The position numbers and the translations under genes were made by a program. DNA of 64,000 nucleotides, from assembly GCA_018466975.1 (NCBI GenBank), contig CM031558.1:620001-684000 (forward strand). Reading direction: 5' to 3'. The notes below the pieces were generated by a model. That model had not been told where the DNA came from. It saw only the letters and a program-made list of their open reading frames with translations, and did no database searches. This stretch comes from Sparassis latifolia. Taxonomy: Eukaryota > Basidiomycota > Agaricomycetes > Polyporales > Sparassidaceae. This document shows positions 1-13,020 of the stretch, one piece after another (the first letter of the stretch is position 1; each line of letters starts with the position of its first letter).

Positions 1-1954
1 CTGCCCAGCGAAGAGGTGGCACGGGTTATTGGGACAGGAGTCGGTCAAGTATTTATATCCTTCGTGAAAGGCGTCAGCATCAACAGTTCAGACAAAACTT
101 GAACCCAAAGCACCTCGCATCATCTGAGCAGTGTCATGCTAGGTCATCATGTCGGTAGTAGAGCTGCTAAGGGCTGGCTGCCCCATCCAGATGACCTTCT
201 ATCAGGGCGGCAGCAATTCCATTATGAAACCTGTTCGAGCGTAGGGGGCACACCTGGTGACATTTAGTGTACGAAGGTTTACACGTGCCAACACCACTTT
301 TGGACAGTTCATCTCATCCCTGGCGGCGGTCCTCATAAAGGGGTAGCTTCAGTACCTAGGAGTTAGTGATACCCGGGTATATCAGTCCACGAAAGGACGA
401 ACCGAACGAAGTTTAAATGGTGGACCAAGAACCCTGCTCGGAATGAGAAAGGCGCTGTCATACCAGGCAAACTCCGCGGCTCTTCTAGATTCAAGATTCG
501 CGGATACGGTCTTTGCGCATCAGTTCGCGCTCATATTCGCAACGACTCTGAGCTGTTATGTCGAAAACCGGATTGTCAGGACTTCATGTGATAACTCTTC
601 AAGAGCCAGGTGCCTCGCATTCTGGCGTGATGCGCGAAACATACCTCTAATATCTGGAACCGATATCAGATGAATGATGTTAAAGTGTAATAATACCTTT
701 CGCTTCGACAGGGGCTTACGGAGACTTGACAAGGCTGACACATTTTCTCGTCTTCCGATCCGTCTCCGGTACCAGAATAACAGAGGGTTCATCGGCGACA
801 CATCAGTGCTACCTCTTTCAGAGAAATCATCTCATCGGTCATCGGCAAAGACATGGGGCCGTCACCGACGGCACCCTGCTTGGACGCATCTTCGAGGAGA
901 AACGTCAAACTAAATTCAAAAATAGTGGTGGAGCTGCATACAATCGAACACGCCGTTCCTCTCTTTCTGCGCTCTCTCGGGTCATCACAGAGTCTGATCC
1001 TACCTGTATGTATCAAGCAAGTAGAGCTTCAAACAGTGAGGCACACGAAGGTTAATATTACAGCATTGTCCTTGGCATATCCGGGTTTTATGGTTTATAT
1101 AAGATAAGGTGCCACGAAGTTTGGATAAAGTTCAGCAGAGGGACCGAATATTTTGTGCCTGATCATAACGCTATAGTGGAAAGTTGTAGTCAGCGAGTTC
1201 GAGGAGGAGAGAATGACCTCGCACTAGTTTCCGTCGGAGAGTACACATACTGGACCGTCCCAAGACCGTAGTCTGCTTGAATTAGCGGGGGTCACTGGCA
1301 CACCGTAGTACACGCTTTCGGGAATTGCCGTTCGCTTCGACGCGTCCTGACGCGTCCCATTGGCTGGTCACAAATCCGACACTCAGCTGTGGCGCGCTCG
1401 TTATTGAGCTGGGGTGGGTCTTCCGCAGTGAATATCTCTTGAACTTGCTCAGAACACTTTCTATCTGCATCTCGCGATTTTTTCATGGTAGTTAAAGCGA
1501 ACGTGGGCGATGAATGAGCAAAATGCTTTCCGGGCTCGGCATCTTCCGGACGAAATCGTGTACTACGGCTCAGGCCTCCACCCACGGGAGACTAAGTACC
1601 AAGACCGTACGGTTCAAGTTACTTATCCGCGAACGCGTGACCACGTTGTGACGTGACAAGCGCGTCGAGCGTGACGAGTACCATATGCACGACTACATGG
1701 ACCCATGTTCTGGTCCAATTTTCCATAAGGGTGCACGTCGTCGGAGCGTGCAGGCTACTCGCGCGAACATGCGTCGACGGAGCCAACGACGAGGACAAGC
1801 CAGTGCCTAGTGGAGCGCCGGTACCCGGACCGCTGTGTCAGCGGGAGATCGAGACTGACGTCCGAGTCTCCCAGGCTCAAATACGTCGCCCCTCCGTCTC
1901 CTCTTTACAAAATCCTGATTCTCTACTTTTACCTGTTCCTCTAACACCACTACC
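1..1954. other. No recognisable gene
   Basis: Only short overlapping open frames on both strands, none with a recognisable domain or a convincing exon chain. The last few hundred bases should hold the promoter and 5' leader of the transketolase-like gene; a pyrimidine-rich stretch directly precedes its start codon. I see no RNA gene or repeat here. Confidence 0.5.
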
Positions 1955-4587
1955 ATGCCAGGATCAGAGAGCAAGTTCCCAGTCGACCTCCACAAGCTCA
2001 AGAAGTGCGTACTCTGCATGTGATGTCATTGTTTACACTGATCTTGCCGATGCAGGCTGCAGCTTGACCCCTCGCAGCCCAAGCTGACGGCAGAGCAGAA
2101 GTCAGCACTGGAACATAATGTCCAGCTAATGCGTGATGCAATTGTGCTCTTCACCGCGACCGGTGCTGCTAGAGGCGTCAGCGGACACACTGGTGCGTAC
2201 CACGACTCCTGTCTGCTGTGATAGCAAGAGCGCCGACGAAGGACGAATCGACGATAGGAGGAGCCTATGACACGGTTCCAGAAGTAAACCTGCTGCTGTC
2301 GTTGTTCAACTACTCGGACAAGTACGTGCCCATCCTGTTCGACGAGGCTGGTGAGTGTTGTGGAGCCCCTTGGTGAGGGGCCTCAAAATCTGACATCACG
2401 AGTGCGCAGGTCATCGCGTGGCTACGCAATACTTGTTAGCAGCGATAGAGGGCGCGATCCCGGCAGAACATCTGCTGCACTACCGTGAGGCGAACTCGAA
2501 GCTCCCGGGTCACCCTGAACTGGGGCTAACCCCTGGAATCAAGTTCTCCTCCGGCCGACTCGGGCACATGTGGCCGATGGTGAACGGTATCGCGCTTGCG
2601 AACCGCAGCAAGACCGTATTTTTACTCGGCTCGGACGGCTCGCAGCAGGTGAGTCGCCCGCGCGAAGATTATAACATTCGCACTGAGCCCCGCCGCAGGA
2701 GGGCAACGACGCCGAGGCTGCGCGTCTGGCGGTAGCGCAGAGCCTGAACGTGAAGCTGATCATAGACGATAACGATGTCACCATTGCAGGCCATCCGTCG
2801 CAGTATTTGAAGGGCTATGACGTCAGCAAGACGCTGGCTGGGCACGGTCTCAAAGTGGTCACCGTCCAGGGCGAGAATTTAGATGCACTTTGGGCGGGTT
2901 TATGCGAGGTTATCACACACGACGGCCCCGCTGCAGGTGAGCTTACTGCATCGGTATCAATCACTATTTCCTGACAAAATGCACCAGTCGTCTGCAAGCG
3001 TCTCATGGCTCCGGGTGTAAGTGTGGGTGCTATTAGCGGAGAAACATGCCTTATGACGTGCCCAGGTTCCCGACATAGAGGGCAGCATTCACGGTCACGA
3101 TGCGATCTCGGTGAAGTCTGCCGTGAATTACCTGACATCGCGCGGGTACCCCGAGTCTATGGCGACAGACATCTTGTACAACATCAAGCCTGCGTCAGTG
3201 CCGTCCTTGTTTATCGGCAGCACGAAGGAGGTTGGCGCGAATCGCGTCGTGTTCGGTGAGGCCGTCAACTCCGTTCTCGACAAGTTGAGCAAGGAAGAGG
3301 CCGCGGCCAAGGTCATGGTTATTGACAGTGAGTATGAGCTCCCTGTAGGTTGCGGAAGGCTAATTTTGTCGCAGGCGATCTCGAGGGTTCGACCGGTTTG
3401 AAGGCTATCCACCAGAAGCACCCTGAGGTGTTCGTTTCCTCTGGCATCATGGAGCGTGGCAACTTCAGCGCTGCAGCCGGTTTCGGATTTGATGCCAACA
3501 AGTTTGGTGTCTTCTCCACATTCTCCGCGTTCTTGGAGATGGTCGTATCCGAGATCACCATGGCTCGCCTGAATTCCTGCAATGTGCTCTGTCACTTCTC
3601 GCATTCCGGCGGTAAGTTGTTTTGTGGGATTATCTTATCTTATGGCTGACATCGTGTTCTTCCAGTTGACGAGGTCCGTTTCTCTCTCCCGATGCTCTGC
3701 TGTGCCGTCGTACTGATTTATTTCTCTGCACAGATGGCGGATAACACCTGTCATTTCGGCGTGAACTCACTCTTTGCGGACAATGGCCTAGCAGATACGC
3801 ACTCTTGGCTGTACTTCCCCGCCGACCCCGCACAGATGATAGCAATCGTGCAGCGCGTATTCTTCGAGCGCGGCCTGCGGTTCGTATTCTCGACGCGCGC
3901 CAAGGTGCCGTACATCCTCAAGGAGGACGGCTCGCGCTTCTTCGACGGGAACTACAAGTTTGAACCCGGCAAGGATGAGGTGATCGTCGAGGGCAAGGCG
4001 GGTTACGTCGTCTCGTTCGGCGATACGCTCTACCGGTCGTGGGACGCCGTCCTCCGCTGCAGACAGGAGGGCCTGGACGTTGGCTTAGTCAACAAGCCCA
4101 CTCTTAACATCGTTGATGAGAAGGTATGGGATATCATTTGTTCCTTGGAAATGCTGTTGACTGATGAGAGTTTGTGTGCTCGTAGACGATCAGGAAGATT
4201 GGATCGAGCCCCTTCGTGCTCGTCGTCGAGTCGCTCAGCCAAAAGACCGGTGTAAGTTTTTCTTTATCGTGCCGTTGAGAGACTTTGTGATAGACGAATG
4301 CATCGCAGCTCGGCTCTAAATTCGGCACATGGCTGCTCGAGCGCCGGCTCACACCTCGTTATGGCTACATAGGCACCACCAAGGAGGGTAAGTATCTTCG
4401 AGCAGGGTCCGCTGTTCAGTTCGCTCGCTTACTCGCTTGCAGGTTGTGGTGGCTTGTCAGAGCAGATTCCCTTCCAGGGTCTGGACCCTCAATGTACGTA
4501 CACCCCATTTCTGTATGGATTGTCTAGTTGATGCTGAGAATAACTCGTCTAGCAATCATCCTGAAGATTCGGCAGCTGTCCCAGTAG
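1955..4587 (+). CDS. Transketolase-family thiamine diphosphate enzyme
   Basis: A multi-exon gene for a protein of roughly 690 residues, the normal transketolase length. The N-terminal ThDP-binding half carries the substrate-site stretch HTGGAYDTVPEV, a GSDGSQQEGNDAEAA motif (the GDG...N metal/ThDP signature) and LIIDDNDV. The middle pyrimidine-binding domain has GIMERGNFSAAAGFGF, where the Glu is the likely cofactor-activating residue, and a His-rich CHFSHSG segment. A C-terminal transketolase domain follows. The ATG at 1955 begins MPGSESKFPVDLHKLKK and the first intron joins AAGAA to GCTGCAG. The frame stays open through all inferred introns (for example 2654-2697 and 3613-3664) to the TAG at 4585. 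Transketolases move two-carbon ketol units between sugar phosphates in the cytosol. This divergent fungal type could instead act like dihydroxyacetone synthase, and the exact substrate cannot be read from sequence. Confidence 0.85.
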
Positions 4588-4991
4588 ACAGTTTTTTGGA
4601 CGGACAGACGTGTAAGATGACTGAGCGTGGAAAGAAGAAATCAGTATGTAAAGATAATTGACGATGTGTATCCACATATTACTAGATTGATCAGCGAAAT
4701 GAAATTCCTTGTGCCACGATTGGTGGCGAGTGTGGCGCTGCTGCTTGAAGTCAAACTCTGCTCGAGGGAACGTGGATCGATCGTCAAAATCGGAATTTTC
4801 GAACCAAACGGTACTCGACATGCGAGTCAACTACCGTGACAGTGGTCATAACATTGGCTAAGGAAGTGTTCAAAAACTGAAGAGCAATTCGCTGGGTTCA
4901 AATTTCAGTCGGGAACATTGCAGTGAGCGGTAGAGACATACATTCGATTTTCATGCATACAGCGGAAGGGGGTGTACAATTCCTGTATGAC
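4588..4991. other. Intergenic, convergent 3' ends
   Basis: Lies between the stop codons of the transketolase-like gene and the hydrophobin relic. It should hold their two 3' untranslated regions. No gene seen. Confidence 0.5.
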
Positions 4992-5420
4992 CTATAGCAC
5001 CGAGACAGGCGAGCAACCGACACCGACAACACCTTGCCAGAGGACGTCAGCCACACCAGAACACAAGGGAGGGGGCGTGCACAACTTCACTCACCGAAGT
5101 AGTTGTCCGTACAGCAAACCGGAATGTTCTCCCTGCAGGACGGCCGGGCTAGCTTGCGGCAGCCTTACCAACTGCTCCTACCGCCGACGTTGACGCCTCC
5201 GCCACCACAGCCTGTGCCCAGGACACCCGCGGGCAGGACCGCCTGGTCCAAGTTCAGCGCAGTCATGACCACGTTGGCTTCGTAGGAGTCGAGCTGGTAT
5301 GTTGTCGTGCAGCAGTCGATCGAGCCTCCGCCCGCCGTTGCACTGCGTCGCCGACGCGCCGGGGAGCGACGCGGAGAAGACGAATGCCAGGCAGAGCAGA
5401 GAAAGGACGCGAGTGGCCAT
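4992..5420 (-). pseudogene. Class I hydrophobin pseudogene
   Basis: Hydrophobins are small secreted amphipathic proteins that coat aerial hyphae. From the ATG at 5420 the minus strand encodes a signal peptide (MATRVLSLLCLAFVF...) and then TQCNGG, the first cysteine. One base is then out of phase near 5325, after which the frame reads GGGSIDCCTTTYQLDSYEA, the CC doublet. It continues through VLPAGVLGTGC, meets an in-frame TAA (about 5172-5174), and resumes as C-x6-CC (SCRENIPVCCTDNYF). An intron at 5033-5094 joins this to GVVGVGCSPVSVL and a TAG stop at 4992. The eight-cysteine pattern C-CC-C-C-CC-C is therefore complete, but two independent lesions block translation. A 36-bp GTAAGG...CAG stretch over the TAA would be far too short for an intron and would remove the preceding cysteine codon. 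The rest is well preserved, so inactivation looks recent, unless a sequencing error explains one lesion. Confidence 0.8.
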
Positions 5421-6141
5421 GGTTGAGATGTGGGAGGCGTTTGATGGTGAGTGGGAGGCGAGAAGTGGGTGGTTATATGGTACTTTCCTAGTAAACGGGA
5501 CATTCTGGGTTCGGAGCGAGGCATACAGATGTCACTACAGTAATGTGCGTCGATTGGTGGGAGACATCAATATGTTGGTATACGCGCTAACATACGGCGT
5601 CGGATCATATAGCCCGCATTATTGCATGCAGATTCTACTGTGTTACCAGGATTAACCAAGATATACAGCTTCTCGTTGATTTCTAACGCACCACGATTGT
5701 TGTGGAATCTATCGGCTTACATCATGTCATTGTCGCCGCCAAAGTAGCCAGACAGAACCCTTACGCTTCGCCACAACGGAAGGTGAGATACGTGGGGAAA
5801 ATGAGGAATTGGAGAGCTGTCTGCGACCTAGAATCAGGATGCCTATCAGTCATAGACATTGAGAATCGGTCAAGTACGCACCTGCTCTCGAATCTCAATG
5901 CATGCAGTCCGTGAGGTTGTCATGCCGAATAAAAGACAGCACACCTGTGATACAATACAGATATTGCATGAAAAGATTGACACTGACATGCAAACCATGC
6001 AATTCGTACATAATGCTGTGTCTGTACAAGTAATGTGAGATATGAAGCTAATGGAGGGGTGAATGAGGAAAAGACGAGACGTGAAGCCTGTAATGAGAGC
6101 AGAGCGTCCGAAGGTTCCGCCACACGATCAAAGTACGCACA
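5421..6141. other. Intergenic, no gene seen
   Basis: Upstream region of the hydrophobin relic and downstream region of the F-box gene. Only short open frames; no promoter element or repeat I can support. Confidence 0.45.
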
Positions 6142-8009
6142 CTACCAGTCTGGCCAATATTTGTGTGTCCCGGACGTACACACGGCCGGCCAATCCACTC
6201 TAGGTGCTATCCCATCGTACGCGCGTACCTCGATTGACTCCACTTGCTCCCGAATACGTAACACTTTGTCGTGAAATTCACTAGTACCGTGCCATTCATC
6301 ATGAATATCCGGATCCTGCTCGATGATGACTCTGCGGAGCGGATATCCAACATCTGCTCGAGCTGCCGCAAAATCGACAACGTTACTGAGCATTTCCCCT
6401 GAACTGCCTATGAAGACATGCAAGGTCTTGAGGGCTGGGCAGTGCATTGCAGGCCTTTCGGGAGATGGAGATAGTCTCGCGAGGATAGTACCCAACATGT
6501 TCTGATTTTCAGGCGCATACCCGCATACGAGTGTCGAGAGCAACGGCAACCTCTCGATCAATGATGCTATATCGGTGAAGACGTGCAGGTACCTGCGTGG
6601 ACGAACATGTAGCTCGTGGATATCTGCGAAGGGAAATAAACGCCACACGGATGAATCCCAGCGCGTATCGTCTCGATACAAGACAAAGTGGATCTGGATG
6701 CCGCTAGAAGCGCTGGCGATGGATACAGTAAGGATTGGGTCTGCAAAGTAAGACTCGGAATCCTCCAGAAGCATGATATGAGGCTCGTGAGGGAGCGGCA
6801 GATGTGGGAGAATTTGCGCGAGGCGTGAAGCACTGTGCGGTGCAGGTCCAAATATTCGGATTGCTACATCTCCCGGCATTTCAATGTGTCTCGCGAACCA
6901 GACAAGCAATTCCGTGGGCGTGTTGCCCAAGGCGAATCTCCGAAGTCGTGTGAGAGGAACAGTAGGAAGAGCCTCATCATCACTGCGAATCTGTGCGGCT
7001 ATCTCCGCCAAAATGAGTTCCTCCAACACAGGGCAGTCGACCAAGAATGCCCGCAGATCCGAAAGTGTCCATGCTACATCTGGAAAACCCAGAAGATGGG
7101 CGGCACCGCCCCTGCGTAGTGAAGGAGCACGGAGGCATAGATGTGTAAGCGATGGAAAGTGATTCCTCGGAAGGTAACTGGCGGAATGCAATGATAGCAC
7201 TTTCAAATACGGAGTGTTGTCCTGGAAGAGAGCAGTTTGTGCAGATCTGCCAGAAGTAGATGGCATCTGGGCGGGTACAAGACCCCCATCTCGAGTGACG
7301 AGTTGTGGAGTTCGGACGTGAAGAGTCAGATGTTCCAGTGAAGGCGCAGGAAAAGCGGTGAGGTAAGACCAGGCATCCGTAGTTGAATGTATATGGAGTT
7401 CTTTGATCCGCGCGCCATCTGAGTCAAGCATCCTCTGCACGTACTCGTCCATAGTGTCCCCATAGAGGTAGACTTTCAGCGGCGCACGAACAGAGCGAGT
7501 GAGGTATGAAGCTGGCTTCTTGAAGGAGATACCAAGCTCAAAATCGTAGATTATATGTCCCCAGAGCGCGTGTGCGCTCAAGCAGATTTCCCGCCAATGG
7601 TGGCATATGCGCGTGAGGTTGATGAGCCCCTGGGTGGACCTGAGAGTAGCAGATGGCCAGATAAACATGTCTGACCCATAGCGCACATCATCTAAGGTGT
7701 GCTGAAAAATATAGACCAAAAGTTCAGGGGCGAAACGATTAATAGGGCAGAACGAATTCCTTGAACGGCGGATAAGTGGAAGCACTGCAACAAGAACGTC
7801 TTCGACCGAGCGCAGCTATTACAGGTGTCAATATAGATATCTTCCAACCATACCACAGAGGGAGACTTACTTCGTCTAGCCTGGAGCAGAGAGGAACAAC
7901 CGTTTGAACACAAAAAGGATAAATAGGATGGTTGGTGGACGCACCCCATTCGCTGGCCCTCTCCATGAAAATCTGCGACGAATTTCTCGGCGCTGCGCAA
8001 GGCAGTCAT
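6142..8009 (-). CDS. F-box protein of the basidiomycete type
   Basis: The main exon (7784 down to 6142) encodes about 547 residues. It starts near an F-box: PINRFAPELLVYIFQHTLDD, then LTRICHHWREICLSAHALWGHI, the conserved Leu/Pro and Trp pattern of Skp1-binding F-boxes. The remainder is a long leucine-rich region typical of the large mushroom F-box families, expected to select substrates for an SCF ubiquitin ligase. The long frame has no ATG at its 5' end. A GTAAGT donor at 7870 and a TTGCAG acceptor before 7784 join it in frame to a first exon from the ATG at 8009 (MTALRSAEKFVADF...), creating a split Met codon. The intron (7785-7870) is well supported by its consensus sites; the exact start is less certain because another frame is open upstream. 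Confidence 0.75.
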
Positions 8010-9026
8010 TGTGTGCTATGAATTGATTTTATTTTCAAGGCCAGTTTGCACGGAGGGTGCGGCAATGGAAAGTATCTGAGTCCGAGGAGTGAACTGTTAA
8101 AATTCAAGAAGCGATCATGCAGGGGTCTTTCGGACCGCTCTACCCGCTGAGTCCTGACTTGAATTCCATTTTGGCTTCAGTTCAAATCCGAAATCCGACA
8201 AGCCAAGATAACAGACTACTCTACCTTGACTGTACCAAAATGACTGTTGTGCCGGTGTCTTTACGTAAAGGACAGCGTCTTTGCATGAGGTTCCAGAGAG
8301 GATCTACCGACTCAGTGTCCCTGGCGCATTGTTGCGGTGCAAGGCCAGGGATAATCAACAATCGGATTGTAGGAAAATTGGCTGGTAGTACTAGTGCATG
8401 TGTACCACAGCACAACGCCAGAGATTTTGGACGTGGGAAAATGTCAGCGGTTCCCAGATTTTCCACGATTCTCCGTAGGTTATGACGATTGTGAAGCCTC
8501 CGAGTAATTCCTACATGCAGAACCTTAGAAAATATAGATTTTCTATCATCATGCTTTCCGAATATCGAGACTTAGACAAAATAAGACTCTTGTCAATTAG
8601 CGCCCACTGGCACAGTCACGTTCTGAGTCGCGTCGCACCTTCTCGCGTCGCCACCACCTGACTATATGCGCTTCAATCGCCTATATTTCTCTGCGAAAAG
8701 GGCTCCTTGACTTACCAAAGACCTCACGAGGAAAATTTGTAACAAGTGGATCAGTGTCAATTACAGACGCTGTTGAGATCGTCGCTAATCCTACATTTAT
8801 CAATTACATGGTATCGTGGTATGGCTACAGCTACGACATGTGCACAGCACGGCGGTCGTCAGTCAAACATTTGGGTATACACCGACAAACCATGGGTCTT
8901 CAAAATATATGCCACAGACTACTTCTATCGTGCAGCCGCTTGTGGCGGCTTCTAAGGAAGCGGGACCGCGGGGCATCGTTGTCGAGCGACCGCCGACGGA
9001 AGCTCCGTCGCGTGAACTGCTGCTTA
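8010..9026. other. Intergenic, no gene seen
   Basis: Contains the F-box promoter side and the 3' flank of the AA14 gene. Open frames are short and lack domain signatures. Confidence 0.4.
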
Positions 9027-11072
9027 CTACATGAACCGTGTACAATTAGCCGGCAGTTCAGAGATCGTGTAAGAGGTAACGTACCACATGTTCGCGGTTG
9101 CGCTGATCGCGGGAGCGCTGGACGAGGTGGCGGCAAAGAGAGCATTGTCGTGATCGAGCTCAAACATCGCTGCTCCTGATTCTGTAGGGGTTGCGGCGGT
9201 TGTATTCTGCGCAGACACTGATGAAGATGATACAGGTGTAGAGGCCGATGCTGATGCAGGCGCGGACACTGGTGCAAACGCTGAGGAGGAGGCTGAAGCA
9301 GAGGCTGAGGCTGAGGCAGAAGCAGAGAAGGCTGGTTTGGTGAGGAAAATAGTGGTTACAGCGGGAGGAACGCTAGATGGAGCTGATGTGGAAGACAATG
9401 CGGAAGAAAGTATTGGAGATGAAGATGTCGCTGACGCCGATGGAACAGCTGACGATTGAGCAGCCGACAACGGTATAACGGACGACAGCGCAGGCGGTAG
9501 CAAAATGACTGATGACAGCGCCGATGAAGGCAATCGCGATGACGATGCTGACTGGAACGAAGAGACTGCTTGCGAGGAGCTCGCTTGCTCTGAATTAGAG
9601 ATGTTGGAGGAAGACGCTGAAACTGAAGGAGAAGCAGGAGCCGTGACAGTGACTACGAGGGTGCTAATCACTGTCGCTGTCGACACGGACACCGATAAGG
9701 ATGAAGATGCGGCTAGAGTGCCTGACACGGCACTATTGCCAGAACTCGCAGGAGCCACACTGTTGCTGCTTCCCGATGCAGACACGAAGGATGCAGAATT
9801 AGACGGGAACGTGAACGCGGACGAGGATACGGATACGGCCGCCGAGGATGATGCGGATGCAGGCAGGGAGGAAGATGCAGAAGCTGCGGAAGATAAAGAT
9901 GCAGACGGCGATGCAAGGGAAGAAGCTGCTATCGGAGCAGCAGCAGCGCCTGCGACAAAGGGCACCGGAGATGGGACGATCGTTGAATTAGGGCTCGGTG
10001 CGGGAACGCCGTTCGGGTATGAGTTCTGGAAAATGTCGTCCTGCGCACCATCGCGGAAATTGTACAGGTCATCGTAGTACGGCGGAGCATACTGGCCCTC
10101 GAACATCTACAACAAGACAGGCATTTCAGCAACGGGGCGTACGAAAGAACTGATCTACAGACGTTGTTCCGTTCCGCCTGGAACCAGTAGAAGGGTGCCT
10201 TGGCACCGTAGGTACAGTTCCCTAGACTTGCATTCGGTTTGCCGTTGTCTGGATCAGCGCCGCATCTCCGGGGAAGCTGGGGGTTGGCGAGTGCGACGCT
10301 TGAGGTCGATCCAGTCACATTGCATCTGAAGCCATTCATATAGTCTAGAAATCGAATGAGCCATATACCGCGACGAATATGAATTGAACATACTCTGTTC
10401 GCTACCGCTATCAACCTTAACTGAATCGATGAGTAGCTGCACGCGTCGAGAAGAGATAAGTCACTCGCAGAATGAACCCAGAAGAAAGAGCAGATGCATC
10501 CTCCATCTGGACAGGGTGGCATCGCAGCAGGCACCTGGAAATCCGTGAAACGGTTCCAGACGCAAGTCTGGTTCACGCTGAAGACGACAAAATCCTCCGG
10601 CTGCACCTCCGACACGTTGGACTTGTACGCGATCGCCAGCGAGCAGCCTTTCAAGTCGTCTGGCCCAGTCGTGTGGTACTCTGAAGGCGGCGAGCCGGGG
10701 CACGGATCATTTCCGCTCTGAATGTTCCCGCCAGGTGCAGACGCAAACCATGTCGTGGCACCCTTGTCGCACGCGATTTCTGCAGTAGCTGGCTGGCCCG
10801 CAGGAAGCTCGAAAAAGTCGCCGGGATTCGGAGGGTAGTCCAAATGACCGTGGAACCACCATTGCTCAAAATTGTAATTCATGAGAGGTGTAACCGGACG
10901 GTTGTCATAGGAAAATGTCTGCTGCGTGACGTTGAAGCCCCACATGCTTGAGTGCCAAATAGCTGGGAGAAATTAGGAGAGATATGGGGAAGGAACCTGA
11001 GAACTCACAAGCATGACCAGATGCCAGAGGAACAGTAGCTGAAAATGCGGTCAGAAGTATTACAGAAAGCAT
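9027..11072 (-). CDS. AA14 lytic polysaccharide monooxygenase with Ala/Ser-rich tail
   Basis: AA14 enzymes are secreted copper monooxygenases described as acting on xylan coating cellulose. I infer five exons: 11072-11009, 10962-10465, 10420-10394 (27 bp), 10344-10163 and 10106-9027. A signal peptide ([19 protein letters not shown]) precedes a mature N-terminal His ([15 protein letters not shown]), as the histidine brace requires. A second His candidate lies in [11 protein letters not shown]. Family landmarks follow in order: [77 protein letters not shown] and [17 protein letters not shown]. After the catalytic domain comes a low-complexity tail of about 270 residues, almost entirely Ser, Ala, Val, Pro and Thr, ending in a less repetitive segment ([12 protein letters not shown]). 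The tail is probably an O-glycosylated linker or cell-wall anchor. No C-terminal GPI-type hydrophobic segment is visible. Confidence 0.88.
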
Positions 11073-12602
11073 CGCTCGTAGTGTATGATACTGTCGTGTC
11101 GGAGGAAGTGCTAAAAGTCCCGAGAATACCCTCGAGCACCAGTCTCGAGTTTGTCCGTGAGCAGGCCAAGCCAAAAACGAGTGTGAAAGTTTTACGAAGG
11201 ATGCACGGAAGTACTTCAGAGAGCCTCTAGCATCCCTTATAGTTGAACACAAACGCCCATCGAATTCGTTATTGTTCGGCATTGTTATAGTGTTCGGTTA
11301 GCGACCGACAATGCCGTGTGTGACGTCCATGTGAGGCCTCCAATAGTCGATTTGTTCTGAATTATAATACATGGAAGGTGCTGTATACGCCCTGCTGGGA
11401 TGCCATGACCGTCGTAGAAGTGACGTGACTTCTTGCATCATCGAGAGCACCGACAAAGATGTGGTATTACCAGATTCGGCCAGACAATAGTGCTTATGTC
11501 AGCGCTACCGATCCTCGCCACCGTAATGAACGTCAGCTTTACCTGATGGTCTTTATTGTCCATCGTTGACGTTGCGATGTTATATGTGCTGTGTCTGTAA
11601 TGTGTCCAGCAGAAGCAGCGGACCCAGACTCTACCAGCCTATGTGGCCGGGGCGGCAGTGATTCCCGTTACACTAGAGATGTTGATGTACATGTGGATTT
11701 TGAATCGTGTTCGCATGTGGTGAGTTGATTTTTGTTGGATATGCATTGACCTTGTTCCTGCTCACCCCTTGTCTCTCCTTATGTAGTGGTAGGTGTCCTG
11801 GCGATGCTGGAACCTACTGGTCGTAAGTAGCAGAGCGCATTGCTCGTAGCCACTCTGACAATACGTCGTGGTGAAGCAATGCATCGGTGTTGATTGTACA
11901 TCACGACGCTTGTGCCTCCACCGCAAAGATTTAATCCCCAGTTCAAACCCCATACTTTCCGTGCCTTCGTTGACCTTCTAATGCTGTACGCAAAGTCTTG
12001 TGCCCCCCAAGGCTAGGAGATCACTGCAACAGCTGCAGCTAATCCAGCTTACTCGAAGGCATGCCAGTGAAAGGTCTAGCAGATCTCCACGGCTTGTCAC
12101 ATCGCCATGCCTTATGCCATTTCTTACGCTCTTGTGGTGTGTGGGCGTGATAAGTATCATGATCATCCGGGATAGCACTGATGATCTCCGCGCATGAAGT
12201 TGATCACTGAGGCACTTGTTCTAGGTTTCATCGTGCCCATGTATTCAGATGTACAGTGTACAGGTCACGGTGCGGAAGGGCTCCGTTGCGCCGGCCAGTT
12301 GAACGTCAGCCCAGAGCGCCATTGGCCGTTGTATCATCAGACCTCATGCATCACCCTTGCCCTCCGCGTACCCACTCGAGAAATGACTCATTATGACAAT
12401 ATTAATGTCATGGCAAAGGTCATCCGGCTTTATGTACACTCCAGATGCGACATGATAATGTATGTGTTCATGCTTCATTTTTGTTCCTGCGCTCTAAAAT
12501 ATGTCTGGCTAGTCGTAGATGTTTCAGCCCCGGTATTGTTCGCTGTGGTCGTTGGGATGTCCCAGTTTCTTCTGTATTGCTGTCGTTCCATGGGTCCATA
12601 CC
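11073..12602. other. Intergenic between AA14 and mobile-element block
   Basis: The AA14 promoter should lie at the left end. The rest has only short open frames on both strands; I find no domain, repeat or RNA gene. Confidence 0.4.
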
Positions 12603-12956
12603 TTATTGCCATTTGCAGTAAAGTTGGCGGTCGCGCGGATTTCGCGCGTTTCGCGCGGTTTGCACTGTAAATGAAGATGTTCCCATATCTCGACAACTAG
12701 CCACCGGAACCTGCAACATATATATATTTTCTGAATCTCCTAGGTCAGGGCTGTTGAGCCCCGTGGTTTTTACAACGATCCGAGCAGGTTGAGTTGCGGC
12801 TCTCTGAGCTTGCCTCATTTTTTGCGGATGTACCTCTACCTCTGTCAGTATACACCAGAAAAGAATAGCTATTGAATTTCTCACATCCCACTGAGTACCT
12901 GTAGTGAGCCCAGGTAAAAAATCGTGCACTTGCAAAGCTGAGACCGAGCGCGGCGC
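12603..12956 (+). repeat. Left long terminal inverted repeat
   Basis: Inverted copy of 13304-13657. It includes CG-rich stretches (GTCGCGCGGATTTCGCGCG) near the end and an AT-rich run (ATATATATATTTT) inside. Confidence 0.85.
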
Positions 12957-13020
12957 TGTCGCTCTCATTGCACATGCCTCTTGGTCTTTCATTTCACCTG
13001 TACCTGGCATTACTGTTCCA

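Noticed and set aside
9505..10077. Acidic 190-codon open frame on the + strand
   Set aside because: It is the antisense shadow of the Ala/Ser-rich tail of the AA14 gene; its Asp/Glu/Ala pattern follows from that codon bias.
11930..11955. TTCAAACCCC resembling a tRNA T-arm
   Set aside because: No matching stem or cloverleaf could be built around it on either strand.
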